The notes: generated by a model from the letters alone, not told the origin. A DNA stretch of 64,000 bases from Crotalaria pallida (GCA_037953625.1 CM075653.1:248001-312000); one strand, 5' to 3'; shown: positions 1-15,240, numbered from the stretch's first letter. A program made the numbers and translations.

Positions 1-3000
1 AAGTGGAAAAACGTTAAAATTGTGGTCTTAAGGCTTGGATGCCTTGAATTTCTGCCAATATTCCAAAATAGAGATGATAAAATACAAGATGCTTCGTAGA
101 GTAGAGTTTTTTACACATAATGAAAAAATAATGAAAATAGTCAATTTAAGGCTTGGATGACTTTAGTTTTCCAGAAAAAGTGGAAAAACGTCAAAATTGT
201 GGTCTTAAGGCTTGGATAGTCAATTTAAGGCTTGGATGCCTTGATTTTATGCAAAAATTCAAAAATAGGGATAATAAAATACAAGATGCTTCAATGAGAT
301 GAGTATTTTACACATGTTGAAAAAATCATAAAAATTGTGTATTTGAGGCTTGAATGAGTTGAGTTTACAGAAAAAGTGGAAAAACATGAAAATTGTGGTC
401 TTAAGGCATGGATGCCTTGATTTTCTAGCAATTTTCAAAAATAGGGATGATAAAATACAATCTGCTTCGATGAGATGAGTTTTTTTACCAAAAGGAAAAA
501 ATCACTAAAATTTTGTATTTAAGGCTTGGATGACTTGAGTTTTCTAGAAAAAGTGAAAAACGTGAAAATTGAGGTCTTAAGGCTTGGATGCCTTGATTTT
601 ATGTCAATATTCAAAAAAAGGGATGATAAAACACAAGACGCTGAGATGAGATGAGTTATTAATACATAATGAAAAAATTATGAAAATTGCGTATTTAAGG
701 CATGGATGACATGAGTTTTCCAGAAAAAGTGGAAAAACATGAAAATTGCGGTCAAAAGGTTTGGATGCCTTTATTTTCAACCAATATTCAGAAATAGGGA
801 TGATAAAGTACAAGATGCTGAGATGAGATGATTTTTTTACACATAATGAAAAAATCATGAAAATTGTGTATTTAAGGCTTGATGACTTGAGTTTTCCAGA
901 AAAAGGGGAAAAACATGAAAATTATGGTCTTAAGGCTTGGATGCTTTGATTTCTTCCGATATTAAAAAAAAGGGATGATAAAATAAAAAATGCTACGGTG
1001 AGATGAGTTTTTTACACACAATGAAAAAATCACTAAAATTGTGTATTGAAGGCTTGGATGAGATGAGTTTTTCAAAAAAAGTGGAATAACATGAAAATTG
1101 TGGTCTTAATGCTTGGATGCTTATAATTTATGCCAATATTCGAAAATAGGAATGCTAAAATACATTATGCTTCGATGAGATGAGTTTTTTACACATTAAT
1201 GAAAAAATGGTGAAAATTGCGTATTTAAGGCTTGGATGAATTGAGTTTTCCGGAAAAAAGTGGAAAAACATGAAAATTGTGGTCTTAATGTTTGGATGCC
1301 TTGATTTTCTGCCAATATTAAAAATGGGGATGATAAAATACAAGGTGCTTTGGTGAGATGAGTTTCTTTACATATAATAAAAAAAATCACTAAAAATGTT
1401 TATTTAAGGCTTGGATGACTAGAGTTATGCAGATAAAGTTTAAAAACAAGAAAATTGTGGTCTTAACACTTGGATGCCTTGATTTTCTTCCAATATTCAA
1501 AAATAGGAATGATAAAATTCAAGATGTTTCGATGAGATGAGTTTTTTTATACATAATGAAAAAATCATGAAAATTATGTATTTAAGACTGGGATGACATG
1601 AGTTTTCAAGAAAAAGTGGAAAACGTGAAAATTGTGGTCTTCAGGGTTGGATGGCTTGAATTTCTGCCAATATTCCAAAATAGGGATGAAAAAATACAAG
1701 ATGCTTCGTAGAGATGAGTATTTTTTATACATAATGAAAAAATCTTGAAAATTGTGTATTTAAGGCTTGGATGACTTGAGTTTTCCAGAAAATGTGGAAA
1801 AACATGAAAATTGTGGTCTTAAGGCTTGAATGCTTTGATTTTTTGCCAATATTCAAAAACATGGATGATAAAATACGAGGTGCTTTGGTGAGATGAGTTT
1901 TTTTTACCCATAATAAAAAAATCACTAAAATTGTCTATTTAAGGCTTCGATGCTTCGATACCTTCATTTTCTTCCAATATTCAAAAGTTGAGATGATAAA
2001 ATACAAGATGCTTCGATGAGATGAGTTTTTTACACATAATGAAAAAATCATGATAATTGTGTATTTAAGGCTTGGATTGGATGACTTGAGGTTTCCAGAA
2101 AAAGTGGAAAAACATGAAAACTGTGGTCTAAAGGCTTGGATGCTTGATTTTATGCCAATATTGAAAAATAGCGATGATAAATTCAATAGCGATGAGTTTT
2201 TTACACATAATGAAAAAATCATGAAAATTGTGTATTTAAGGCTTAGATGACTTGACTTTTCCAGAATAAGTAGAAAAACATTAAAACTGTGATCTTAAGG
2301 TTTGGATGCCTTGATTTTCTGCCAATATTAAAAAACAGGGATGTAAAATACAAGATGAGTTTTTTACACATAATGAAAAAATCACTAAAATTGTGTATTG
2401 AAAGCTTGGATGACATAATTTTTCCAGAAAAAGTGGAATAACATGAAAATTGTGGTCTTAATGCTTGGATGCCTTGATTTTCTGCCAAAATTAAAATATA
2501 GGGATGAAAAAAAATACAAGATGCTAAAGTGAGAGGAGTTTTTTACCCATAATGAAAATTTACTAAAATTTTGTATTTAAGGCTTGGATGACATGAGTTT
2601 TCCAGAAAAAGTGGAAAAACATGAAAATTGTGGTCTTAAGGCATGGATGTCTTGATTTTCTGCCAATATTGAAAAATAGGATGATAAAATACAAGATGCT
2701 TCGATGAGATGAGTTTTTTTTACACATAATGAAAATATCATCAAAATTGTATATTTAAGGCATGGATGTCTTGATTTTCTGCCAACATTGAAAAATAGGG
2801 ATGATAATTAAATATTCTTCGATGAGATGAGTTTTTTTACACATAATGAAAAAATCATGGAAATTGCGTATTTAAGGCTTGGATGACATGAGTTTTCTAG
2901 AAAAAGTGAAAAACGTGAAAATTGTGGTCTTAAGGCTTGGATGCCTTGATTTTCTACCAATATTAAAAAATATGGATGATAAAATACGAGATGCTGAGAA

Positions 3001-6000
3001 GAGATGAGTTTTTTTATATATAATGAAGAAATCATGAAAATTGCGTATTTAAGGCTTGGATGACATGAGTTTTCCAGAAAAAGTGGAAAAACATGAAAAT
3101 TGCAGTCTTAAGGATCGGATACCTTGATTTTCTACCAATATTCAAAAATAGGGATGATAAAATACAATATGCTGAGATGAGATGAGTTTTTTACACATAA
3201 TGAAAAATTTACAAAAATTGTGTAGTTAAGGCTTGGATGACATGAGTTTTCCAGAAAAAGTGGAAAAACATGAAAATTGTGGTCTTAAGGCATGGATGCC
3301 TTGATTTTCTGCCAATATTAAAAAATAGGGATGATAAAATACAAGATGCTTCGATGAGATGAGTTTTTTTTACACATAATGAAAATATCATCAAAATTGT
3401 ATATTTAAGGCTTGGATGACTTAAGTTTTCCAGAAAATGTGGAAAAACATGAAAATTGTGGTCTTAAGGCTAGAATACCTTGATTTTCTTCCAATATTCA
3501 AAAATATGGATGATGAAATACAAGATGCTGAAATGAGATTAGTTTTTTAACACATAATGAAAAAATCATGAAAATTGTGTATTTAGACTGGATGACTTGA
3601 GTTTTCGTGAAAATGTGAATATTGTGGTCTTAAGGCTTGGATGCATTGATTTTTTGCCAATATTCAAAAATAGGGATGATAAAATACCAGATGCTGAGAC
3701 GAGTTTTTTACTTTTAATTAAAAATCATGAAATATGTGTATTTAAGTCTTCGATGACTTGAATTTTCCAAAAAAAAAGTGTAAAACATGAAAATTGTGGT
3801 CTTAAGGCTTGGATGCCTTGATTTTTTGCCAAATTTCTAAAAAGAGATGATGAAATACAAGATGTTTCGATGAGATGAGCTTTTTACACGTAATGAAACA
3901 TTTATGAAAATTGCGTATTTAAGGCTTGGATGACTTGAGTTTTCCCGGTAAAGTGGAAGAACTTGAAAATTGTGGTCTTAATGCTTGGATGCCTTAATTT
4001 TTATAAAATATTCAAAAATAGTGATGATAAAATACAAGATGCTGAGATGAGATGAATTTTTTACACATAATGAAAAATCATGAAAATTGTGTATTTAAGG
4101 CTTTGGATGACATGAGTTTTCTAGAAAAAGTGGAAAAACATGAAAATTACGGTCATAAGGCTTAGATGCCTTGATTTTCTGCCAATATTCAAAAATAGGA
4201 ATGATAAAATACAAGATGCTGAGATGAGATAATTTTTTTACACACAATAAAAAAATCATGAAAATTGTGTATTTAAGGCTTGGATGACTTGAGTTTTCCA
4301 GATAAAGTGGAATAACATGAAAATTGTGGTCTTAAGGCTTGAATGCCTTGATTTTCTGCCAAAATTCAAAAAAGGATAATAAAATACCAGATGCTACGGT
4401 GAGATGAGTTTTTTACACATAATGAAAAAATCACTAAAATTGTGTATTTAAGGCTTGGATGACATGAGTTTTCCAGAAAAAGTGGAATAACATGAAAATT
4501 GTGATCTTAAGGTTTGGATGTCTTGATTATCTACCTATATTGAAAAATAGAGATGATAGATTAAATATGCTTCGATGAGATGAGTTCGTTACACATAATG
4601 AAAAATCATGATGAAAATTGTGTATTTAAGGCTTTGATGACTTGAGTTTTCCAAAAAAATGGAAAAACATGAAAATTGTGGTCTTAAGGCTTGGATGCCT
4701 TGATTTTCTTCCAATACTAAAAGACAAGGACGATAAAATACAAGATGCTATGGTGATATGAGTTTTTTTATACATAATGAAAAATTCACTAAATTGTGTA
4801 TTTAAAGCTTGGATGACTTGAGTTTTCCAGAAAAAGTAGAAAAACATGAAAGTTGTGGTCTTAAGGCTTGGATGCCATGATTTTCTGCCAATATTTAAAA
4901 ATAGGGATAATAAAATACAAGATGCTTCGATGAGATGAGTTTATTACACTATTAAAAAAAATTAAAATTGCCTATTTAAGGCTTGGATGACTTGAGTTTT
5001 CCAAAAAAGTGGAAAAACATGAAAGTTGTGGTCTTAAGGCTTGCATGCCTTGATTTTTTGCCAATATTCAAAAATAGGGATGATAAAATACAAGATGCTG
5101 AGATGAGATAAGTTTTTTACACATAATTAAAAAAATAAGAAAATTGCGTATTTAACGCTTGGTTGACTAGAGTTTTCCGGAAAAAGTGGAAAAACACGAA
5201 AATTGTGGTCTTAAGGTTTGAATGCCTTTATTTTCTGCCAAAATTAAAAATGGGGATGATAAAATACAAGATGCTGAGATGCGATGAGTTTTTTTACACA
5301 TAATGAAAAATCAGGAAAATAGTGTATTTAAGGTTTGGATGACATGAGTTTTTCAGAAAAAGTGGAAAAACATGAAAATTGTGGTCTTAAGGCTTGGATG
5401 ACTTCATTTTTTTCATTATAAAAAACAGGATGATAAAATACAATATGCTTCGATGAGATGTGTATTTTACACATAACGAAAAGTCATGAAAATTGTATAC
5501 TTAAGGCTTGGATGAATTGAGTTTTCTAGAAAAAGTGGAAAAACGTGAAAATTGTGGTCTTAAGGCTTAGATTCCTTGATTTTATGCCAAAATTTAAAAA
5601 AAAGAAATTATTAAATACAAGTTGCTATGGTGCGATGAGTTTTTTTCACAGAATGAATACATCCCAAAATTGTGTATTTAAGGCTTAGATGACATGAGTT
5701 TTCAAAAAAAGTGGAAAAACATGAAAATTGTGGTCTTAAGGCTTGGATGCCTTGATTTTCTGCCAATATCGAAAAATAGGGTGGATAAATTCAATATGCT
5801 TCGATGAAATGAGTTTTTTTACACATAATGAAAAAATCATGAAAATTTTGTATTTAAGGCTTGAATGACTTGAGTTTTCCAGAAAAAGTGGAAAAACATG
5901 AAAATTGTGGTCTTAAGGCATGGATGCCTTGATTTTCTGCCAATATTAAAAAATAGGGATGATAAAATACAAGATGCTGAGATGAGATGTGTTTTTTTAC

Positions 6001-9000
6001 ACATAATAAAAAAATCATGAAAATTGTGTATTTAAGGCTTGGATGACTTGAGTTTTCCAGAAAAAGTGGATGATAAAATACATGATGCTTCGACGAGATT
6101 TGTTTTTTACACATAAGGAAATAATATTGAAAATTGTCTATTTAAGGCTTGGATGACTGGAGTTTTCCAGAAAAGTGGAAAAACAAGAAAATTATGGTCA
6201 TAAGGCTTGGATGCTTTGATTTTTTTTCCAAAATTCAAAAAAAGGATGATAAAATACAAGATGCTTCGATGAGATGAGTATTTTACACATAATGAAAAGT
6301 CATGGAAATTGTGTACTTAAGGCTTGGATGAATTGAATTTTCTAGAAAAAGTGTAAAAACGTGAAAATTGTGGTCTTAAAGCTTAGATTCATTGATTTTA
6401 TGCAAAAATTAAAAAAAAAGAAATTATTAATTACAAGATGCTACGGTGAGATGTGTTTTTTCTCACATAATGAAAATATCACAAAATTGTGTATTTAAGT
6501 CTTGGATGACACGAGTTTTCCAGAAAAAATGGAAAAACATGAAAATTGTGGTCTTAAGGCTTGGATGCCTTGATTTTCTGCCAATATCAAAAAATAGGGA
6601 TGATAAATTCAATATGCTATGATGAAATCAGTTTTTTTACACATAATGAAAAAATCATGAAAATTGTGTATTTAAGGCTTGGATGACTTGAGTTTTCCAG
6701 AAAAAGTGGAAAAACACGAAAATTGTGGTCTTAAGGCTTGGATGTCTTGATTTTTTGCCAAAATTCAAAAACAGAGATGATAAAATAAAAAATGCTTCGA
6801 TGATATAAGTTATTTACACATAATTAAAATTCATGAAAATTGCATATTTATGGCTTGCATGACTTGAATTTTCAAGAAAAAGTGGAAAAACATGAAAGTT
6901 GTGGTCTTAAGGCATGGATGCCTTGATTTTCATAAAATATTCAAAAATTGGGATGATAAAATACAAGATGCTGAGATGAGATGAGTTTTTTACACATAAT
7001 GAAAAAATCATGAAAATAGTGTATTAAGGTTTGGATGACAAGGGTTATCCAGAAAAAGTGGAAAAACATGAAAATTGCGGTCTTAAGGCTTGGATGCCTT
7101 GATTTTCTGCCAATATTCAAAAATAGGGATGATAAAATACAAGATGCTGAGATGAGATGAGATGAGTTTTTTTATAAATAATGAAACAATCATGAAAATT
7201 GCGTATTTAAGGCTTGGATGACATGAATTTTCTAGAAAAAGTGGAAAAACATGAAAATTGTGGTCTTAAGACATGGATGCCTTGATTTTCTACTAATATT
7301 CAAAAATAGTGATGAGAAAATAAAAGATGCTATGATGAGATGAGTTTTTTACACATAAAGAAATAATCAAGAAAACTGTGTATTTAAGGCTTGGATGACT
7401 TGAGTTTTACAAAAAAAAAAAGTGGAAACACATGAAAATTGTGGCCTTAAGGCTTGGATGACATGAATTTTCTAGAAAAAGTGGAATAACATGAAAATTG
7501 TGGTCTTAAGGCTTGGATGCAATGATTTTATGTCAATATTCAAAAATAGGGATGCAAAAATACATGATGCTTCGATGAGATGAGTTATTTACTCATAATG
7601 AAAAAATCATTAAAATTGCGTATTTAAGGTTTGAAAGACTTGAGTTTTGTGGAAAAAGTGCAAAAATATGAAAATTGTGGTCTTAAGGTTTGGATGCCTT
7701 GATTTTCTGCCAATATTAAAAATGGGCATGATAAAATACAAGGTGCTTTGTTGAGATGAGTGTGTTTACACATAATAAAATAATCACTAAAATTATCTAT
7801 TTAAGGCTTGGAAGACTACAGTTTTCCAAATAAAGTTTAAAAACAAGAAAACTGTGGTCTTCACGCTTGGATGCCTTGATTTTCTGCCAATATTCAAAAA
7901 TTGGAATGATAAAATTCAAGATGCTTCGATGAGATGAATTTTTTACACGTAATGAAAAAATCTTGAAACTTGTGTTTTTAAGACTGAAATGACTTGAGTT
8001 TTTAAGAAAAAGTGGAAAAACGTTAAAATTGTGGTCTTAAGGCTTGGATGCCTTGAATTTCTGCCAATATTCCAAAATAGAGATGATAAAATACAAGATG
8101 CTTCGTAGAGTAGAGTTTTTTACACATAATGAAAAAATAATGAAAATAGTCAATTTAAGGCTTGGATGACTTTAGTTTTCCGGAAAAAGTGGAAAAACGT
8201 CAAAATTGTGGTCTTAAGGCTTGGATAGTCAATTTAAGGCTTGGATGCCTTGATTTTATGCAAAAATTCAAAAATAGGGATAATAAAATACAAGATGCTT
8301 CAATGAGATGAGTATTTTACACATGTTGAAAAAATCATAAAAATTGTGTATTTGAGGCTTGAATGACTTGAGTTTACAGAAAAAGTGGAAAAACATGAAA
8401 ATTGTGGTCTTAAGGCTTGGATGCCTTGATTTTCTGCCAATTTTCAAAAATAAGGATGATAAAATACAATCTGCTTCGATGAGATGAGTTTTTTTACCAA
8501 AAGGAAAAAATCACTAAAATTGTGTATTTAAGGCTTGGATGACATGAGTTTTCTAGAAAAAGTGAAAAACGTGAAAATTGAGGTCTTAAGGCTTGGATGC
8601 CTTGATTTTATGTCAATATTCAAAATAGGGATGATAAAACACAAGACGCTGAGATGAGATGAGTTATTAATACATAATGAAAAAATTATGAAAATTGCGT
8701 ATTTAAGGCATGGATGACATGAGTTTTCCAGAAAAAGTAGAAAAACATGAAAATTGCGGTCATAAGGTTTGGATGCCTTTATTTTCTACCAATATTCAAA
8801 AATAGGGATGATAAAATACAAGATGCTGAGGTGAGATGAGTTTTTCACACATAATGAAAAATTCATGAAAATTAAGTATTTAAGGCTTGGATGACTTGAG
8901 TTTTCCAGAAAAAATGGAAAAACATGAAAATTGTGGTCTTAAGGCTTGGATGCCTTGATTTCTTCCGATATTAAAAAAAAGGGATGATAAAATAAAAAAT

Positions 9001-12000
9001 GCTACGGTGAGATGAGTTTTTTACACATAATGAAAAAATCACAAAAATTGTGTATTGAAGGCTTGGATGCCTTGATTTTCATAAAATATTCAAAAATAGG
9101 AATGATAATATACAAGATGTTGAGATGAGATGAATTTTTTACACATAATGAAAAAATCATGAAGATTGTGTATTTAAGGCTTGGATGACATGCGTTTTCC
9201 AGAAAAAGTGGAAAAACATGAAAATTGCGGTCTTAAGGATTGGATGCCTTGATTTTCAACCAATATTCAAAAATAGGGATGATAAAATACAAGATGCTGA
9301 GATGAGATGATTTTTTTACACATAATGAAAAAATCATGAAAATTGTGTATTTAAGGCTTGGATGACTTGAGTTTTCCAGAAAAGTGGAAAAACATGAAAA
9401 TTGTGGTCTTAAGGCTTGGATGCCTTGATTTCTTGCGATATTAAAAAAAAGGGATGATAAAATAAAAAATGCTACGGTGAGATGAGTTTTTTACACATAA
9501 TGAAAAAATCACAAAAATTGTGTATTGAAGGCTTGGATGAGATGAGATTTTCAAAAAAAGTGGAATAACATGAAAATTGTGGTCTTAATGCTTGGATGCT
9601 TATAATTTATGCCAATATTCGAAAATAGGAATGCTAAAATACATTATGCTTCGATGAGATGAGTTTTTTACACATTAATGAAAAAATGAAAATTGCGTAT
9701 TTAAGGCTTGGATGACTTGAGTTTTCCGGAAAAAAGTGGAAAAACATGAAAATTGTGGTCTTAATGTTTGGATGCCTTGATTTTCTGCCAATATTAAAAA
9801 TGGGGATGATAAAATACAAGGTGCTTTGGTGAGATGAGTTTCTTTACATATAATAAAAAAAATCACTAAAAATGTCTATTTAAGGCTTGGATGACCAGAG
9901 TTATCCAGATAAAGTTTAAAAACAAGAAAATTGTGGTCTTAACACTTGGATGCCTTGATTTTCTGCCAATATTCAAAAATAGGAATGATAAAATTCAAGA
10001 TGTTTCGATGAGATGAGTTTTTTTATACATAATGAAAAAATCATGAAAATTATGTATTTAAGACTGGGATGACATGAGTTTTCAAGAAAAAGTGGAAAAC
10101 GTGAAAATTGTGGTCTTCAGGCTTGGATGCCTTGAATTTCTGCCAATATTCCAAAATAGGGATGAAAAAATACAAGATGCTTCGTAGAGATGAGTTTTTT
10201 TTATACATAATGAAAAAATCTTTAAAATTGTGTATTTAAGGCTTGGATGACTTGAGTTTTCTAGAAAATGTGGAAAAACATGAAAATTGTGGTCTTAAGG
10301 CTTGGATGCCTTGATTTTTTGCCAATATTCAAAAACATGGATGATAAAATACGAGGTGCTTTGGTGAGATGAGTTTTTTTACCCATAATAAAAAAAATCA
10401 CTAAAATTGTCTATTCAAGGCTTCGATGCTTCGATACCTTCATTTTCTTCCAATATTCAAAAGTTGAGATGATAAAATACAAGATGCTTCGATGAGATGA
10501 GTTTTTTTCACATAATGAAAAAATCATGATAATTGTGTATTTAAGGCTTGGATTGGATGACTTGAGGTTTCCAGAAAAAGTGGAAAAACATGAAAACTGT
10601 GGTCTAAAGGCTTGGATGCCTTGATTTTATGCCAATATTGAAAAATAGCGATGAGTTTTTTACACATAATGAAAAAATCATGAAAATTGTGTATTTAAGG
10701 CTTAGATGACTTGACTTTTCCAGAATAAGTAGAAAAACATTAAAACTGTGATCTTAAGGCTTGGATGCCTTGATTTTCTGCCAATATTAAAAAACAGGGA
10801 TGTAAAATACAAGATGCTACGGTGAGATGAGTTTTTTTACACATAATGAAAAAATCACTAAAATTGTGTATTAAAGGCTTGGATGACATAATTTTTGCAG
10901 AAAAAGTGGAATAACATGAAAATTGTGGTCTTAATGCTTGGATGCCTTGATTTTCTGCCAAAATTAAAATATAGGGATGAAAAAAATACAAGATGCTAAA
11001 GTGAGAGGAGTTTTTTTACCCATAATGAAAATTTACTAAAATTGTGTATTTAAGGCTTGGATGACATGAGTTTTCCAGAAAAAGTGGAAAAACATGAAAA
11101 TTGTGGTCTTAAGGCATGGATGTCTTGATTTTCTGCCTATATTGAAAAATAGGGATGATAATTAAATATTCTTCGATGAGATGAGTTTTTTTACACATAA
11201 TAAAAAAATCATGAAAATTGCGTATTTAAGGCTTGGATGACATGAGTTTTCTAGAAAAAGTGAAAAACGTGAAAATTGTAGTCTTATGGCTTGGATGCCT
11301 TGATTTTCTGCCAATATTAAAAAACAGGGATGTAAAATACAAGATGCTACGGTGAGATGAGTTTTTTACACATAATGAAAAAATCACTAAAATTGTGTAT
11401 TGAAGGCTTGGATGACATAATTTTTCCAGAAAAAGAGGAATAACATGAAAATTGTGGTCTTAATGCTTGGATGCCTTGATTTTCTGCCAAAATTAAAATA
11501 TAGGGATGAAAAAAATACAAGATGCTAAAGTGAGAGGAGTTTTTTACCCATAATGAAAATTTACTAAAATTGTGTATTTAAGGCTTGGATGACATGAATT
11601 TTCCAGAAAAAGTGGAAAAACATGAAAATTGTGGTCTTAAGGCATGGATGTCTTAATTTTCTGCCAATATTGAAAAATAGGGATGATAATTAAATATTTT
11701 TCGATGAGATGAGTTTTTTTACACATAATGAAAAAATCATGAAAATTGCGTATTTAAGGCTTGGATGACATGAGTTTTCTAGAAAAAGTGAAAAACGTGA
11801 AAATTGTGGTCTTAAGGCTTGGATGCCTTGATTTTCTAACAATATTAAAAAATAGGGATGATAAAATACGAGATGCTGAGAAGAGATGAGTTTTTTTATA
11901 TATAATGAAAAAATCATGAAAATTGCGTATTTAAGGCTTGGATGACATGAGTTTTCCAGAAAAAGTGGAAAAACATGAAAATTGCAGTCTTAAGCATCGG

Positions 12001-13923
12001 ATACCTTGATTTTCTACCAATATTCAAAAATAGGGATGATAAAATACAATATGCTGAGATGAGATGAGTTTTTTACACATAATGAAAAATTTACTAAAAT
12101 TGTGTATTTTGGATGACTTGAGTTTTCCAGAAAAAGTGGAAAAACATGAAAATTGTGGTCTTAAGGCATGGATGCCTTGATTTTCTGCCAATATTAAAAA
12201 ATAGGGATGATAAAATACAAGATGCTTCGATGAGATAAGTTTTTTTTACACATAATGAAAATATCATCAAAATTCTATATTTAAGGCTTGGATGACTTGA
12301 GTTTTCCAGAAAATGTGGAAAAACATGAAAATTGTGGTCTTAAGGCTAGAATACCTTGATTTTCTGCCAATATTCAAAAATATGGATGATGAAATACAAG
12401 ATGCTGAAATGAGATGAGTTTTTTTACACATAATGAAAAAATCATGAAAATTGTGTATTTAGACTGGATGACTTGAGTTTTCGTGAAAATGTGAATATTG
12501 TGGTCTTAAGGCTTGGATGCATTGATTTTCTGCCAATATTCAAAAATAGGGATGATAAAATACAAGATGCTGAGACGAGTTTTTTACTTATAATGAAAAA
12601 TCATGAAATTTGTGTATTTAAGTCTTCGATGACTCGAATTTTCCAAAAAAAAAGTGTAAAACATGAAAATTGTGGTCTTAAGGCTTGGATGCCTTGATTT
12701 TTTGCCAAATTTCTAAAAAGAGATGATGAAATACAAGATGTTTCGATGAGATGAGCTTTTTACACGTAATGAAACATTTATGAAAATTGCGTATTTAAGG
12801 CTTGGATGACTTGAGTTTTCCCGGTAAAGTGGAAGAACTTGAAAATTGTGGTCTTAATGCTTGGATGCCTTAATTTTTATAAAATATTCAAAAATAGTGA
12901 TGATAAAATACAAGATGCTGAGATGAGATGAATTTTTTACACATAATGAAAAATCATGAAAATTGTGTATTTAAGGCTTTGGATGACATGAGTTTTCTAG
13001 AAAAAGTGGAAAAACATGAAAATTACGGTCATAAGGCTTAGATGCCTTGATTTTCTGCCAATATTCAAAAATAGGAATGATAAAATACAAGATGTTGAGA
13101 TGAGATAATTTTTTTACACACAATAAAAAAATCATGAAAATTGTGTATTTAGGCTTGGATGACTTGAGTTTTCCAGATAAAGTGGAAAAACATGAAAATT
13201 GTGGTCTTAAGGCTTGGATGCATTGATTTTCTGCCAATATTAAAAAACAGGGATGATAAAATATAGGATGCTGAGATGAGTATTTTACTCATAATGAAAA
13301 AATCATGAAATATGTGTATTTAAGGCTACGATGACTTGAGTTTTCAGAAAAAAAGTGTAAAACATGAAAATTGTGGTCTTAAGGCTTGGATGCCTTGATT
13401 TTTTGCCAAATTTCAAAAACAGAGATGATGAAATACAAGATGCTTCGATGAGATGAGCTTTTTACACATAATGAAACATTCATGAATATTGCGTATTTAA
13501 GGCTTGGATGACTTGAGTTTTCCAGATAAAGTGGAAGAACTTGAAAATTGTGGTCTTAATGCTTGGATGCCTTAATTTTTATAAAATATTCAAAAATAGT
13601 GATGATAATAAATACAAGATGCTGAGATGAGATGAATTTTTTACACATAATGAAAAATCATGAAAATTGTGTATTTAAGGCTTGGATGACATGAGTTTTC
13701 AAGAAAAAGTGAAAAAACATGAAAATTGCTGTCTTAAGGCTTAGATGCCTTGATTTTCTGCCAATATTCAAAAATAGGGATTATAAAATACAAGATGCTG
13801 AGATGAGATAAGTTTTTTTACACATAATAAAAAAATCATGAAAATTGTGTATTTAAGGCTTGGATAACTTGAGTTTTCCAGAAAAAGTGGAAAAACATGA
13901 AAATTGTGGTCTTAAGGCTTGAA
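1..13923. repeat. 177-bp tandem satellite array, block A
   Basis: Head-to-tail monomers of about 177 bp, AT-rich. Each monomer is recognised by two landmarks, ggtcttaaggcttggatgcc and gtatttaaggcttggatgac, lying about 60 and 117 bp apart in turn. Monomers vary by point changes and small indels. The monomer is an internal trimer of related 58-60 bp subunits (see findings). Long-range order is also present: the sequence from position 1 recurs from 8010 and from 48909 with the same rare variants, including a local duplication of ttaaggcttggatagtcaat type near 209-230. The many short minus-strand reading frames here are satellite translations, not genes. The length fits plant centromeric or subtelomeric satellites, but no sequence here proves the location. 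Confidence 0.97.
13919..13923. other. Target site duplication of the Tekay element, left copy (ttgaa)
   Basis: The five bases ttgaa lie directly before the TG of the 5' LTR and recur at 25610-25614 directly after the CA of the 3' LTR. Removing the element and one copy restores a normal satellite monomer (ggcttgaatgccttg), which proves both boundaries. Confidence 0.97.
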
Positions 13924-14177
13924 TGTAACACCCCAAAATTTTAATCCCCGATTAATGAAATGTTAATTATAATTAATAGTTTTCAAATTAATCCTTGATT
14001 AAAATATGTGTTTATAGAATTAGCTTGCATATGAGGAATTATTTAATAAATAATTTAAATACATATAATATGTATTTTTCATATTAGTCCCTGGGTTGGG
14101 ACCTAGAAGCAATTATAGGAAAGGTTTTGGAGGGAAAGTAAATAAAATAATTATTTTTCAAAAATCTGGGTAAAACA

Positions 14178-14203
14178 CTCGAGTATTTTCTGGAATACTC
14201 GAG
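14178..14203. promoter_or_regulatory. Upstream ACTCGAGTA palindrome pair, Tekay 5' LTR
   Basis: Two CTCGAG cores at 14178 and 14198, exactly 20 bp apart, each in an actcgagtatt context. They lie about 135 bp upstream of the TATA box at 14336. The identical pair sits at 22369 and 22389 in the 3' LTR. The spacing of about two helical turns suggests binding on one face of the DNA; this is inferred from sequence only. Confidence 0.6.
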
Positions 14204-14335
14204 TATTCTGGGTCAAACTGCACGAGTTAGTGCGTTTGATGAGTCACAGCTAACGAGTTCGCTTTGTTGACACGATTACACCATCTTCAACAGCTCAAGG
14301 ATGTCGTGTCGCACTGCATGAACCTTCTTCATGTC

Positions 14336-14343
14336 TATATAAG
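14336..14343 (+). promoter_or_regulatory. TATA box of the Tekay 5' LTR
   Basis: TATATAAG about 412 bp into the LTR, a normal place for the U3 core promoter of a plant LTR retrotransposon. The same octamer is at 22527-22534 in the 3' LTR. Transcription would start about 30 bp downstream, leaving most of the 3.5 kb LTR as R/U5 leader. Confidence 0.7.
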
Positions 14344-15240
14344 CTTATCAACCACGAATTCGTGGGAATTTTGCTCAATCTTGCTTGTGTTGACATAGTT
14401 AGGGTTTCGAATTCGTCTCATTCGATTCTCTTTTGATTCTAAGTGTTAGGCTTCGAGTGATACACCAATACAAAGCTCACATCACGAGCTTTGTATAGAC
14501 ACCAAAGTTGTGAGGTTTGAGTGTGTGGATTGAGAGAATCGAAGGCTTGAAGTGAAGTTGTCCTTGCTTGAGTTGGTGTTTGGAGCTTACTTTAATCATC
14601 GATTTCGGTAAGCTCGTGAATCCCTGAGTCTCAAACTTAATTCCTTTAGTTAGTTGATGTTGTGTAGAGTCTAGAAATCTAATTTTCCCCAATTCTTATC
14701 TCTGTTTTGTGGGTAAACCAATTCGGTTTTGGTGATGCATTCAAAACTGCTCTGCATGTGAAGTTCAAGTTGATTTCTGGGTTTGGAGAGCTTTCTTTGG
14801 ATTTCTTTCTGTTGATTCACATCTGAGAGGTAAGGGGAAGTAATTATATTCACTAGATAGGGTTAAAATTTCATTAATTGTGTTAGAGAGCCACCAAGAG
14901 GCTCTAAGGGCTTAGTTTGAATAGGAACTTTGGTTTGGAGACCAATCCATGCTCTATGACTGTGATGAGCAAGTTCTATATCATGCATGCAAGCTTAAAT
15001 GAACTTTGTTTCATGAATATGGTGCTTATTTTGCAATTTGAAGTGTTGAGTCGCTAAATTGTATATTTCATGCATAATGGATTGATTCTCTGTCAAATTT
15101 GTTATTTGATATGAAATGAGTATGTTAACATGTTCAATATGTGGTATATGAACTATTGTGATCACTGTTTTGGGTTAAAAATGTTTAGAAATTGAAATGG
15201 CATGTAAAAACCAAGTTTCACTCTGTTCTGTCTGCAGATA

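Noticed and set aside
604..13237. Many 60-95 codon minus-strand frames with similar products (IGRKSRHP, TTIFMFFHFF and similar) in the satellite, also at 29215-31174 and 47796-58970, looking like a gene family
   Set aside because: They are translations of the 177-bp monomer. 177 is a multiple of three, so one frame stays open over neighbouring monomers. They have no shared start, end or codon bias.
14477..14853. Small minus-strand frames in the Tekay LTR (also at 22668-23179)
   Set aside because: They are antisense to the LTR leader, short, without any domain, and differ in length between the two LTRs (60 and 105 codons for the second).
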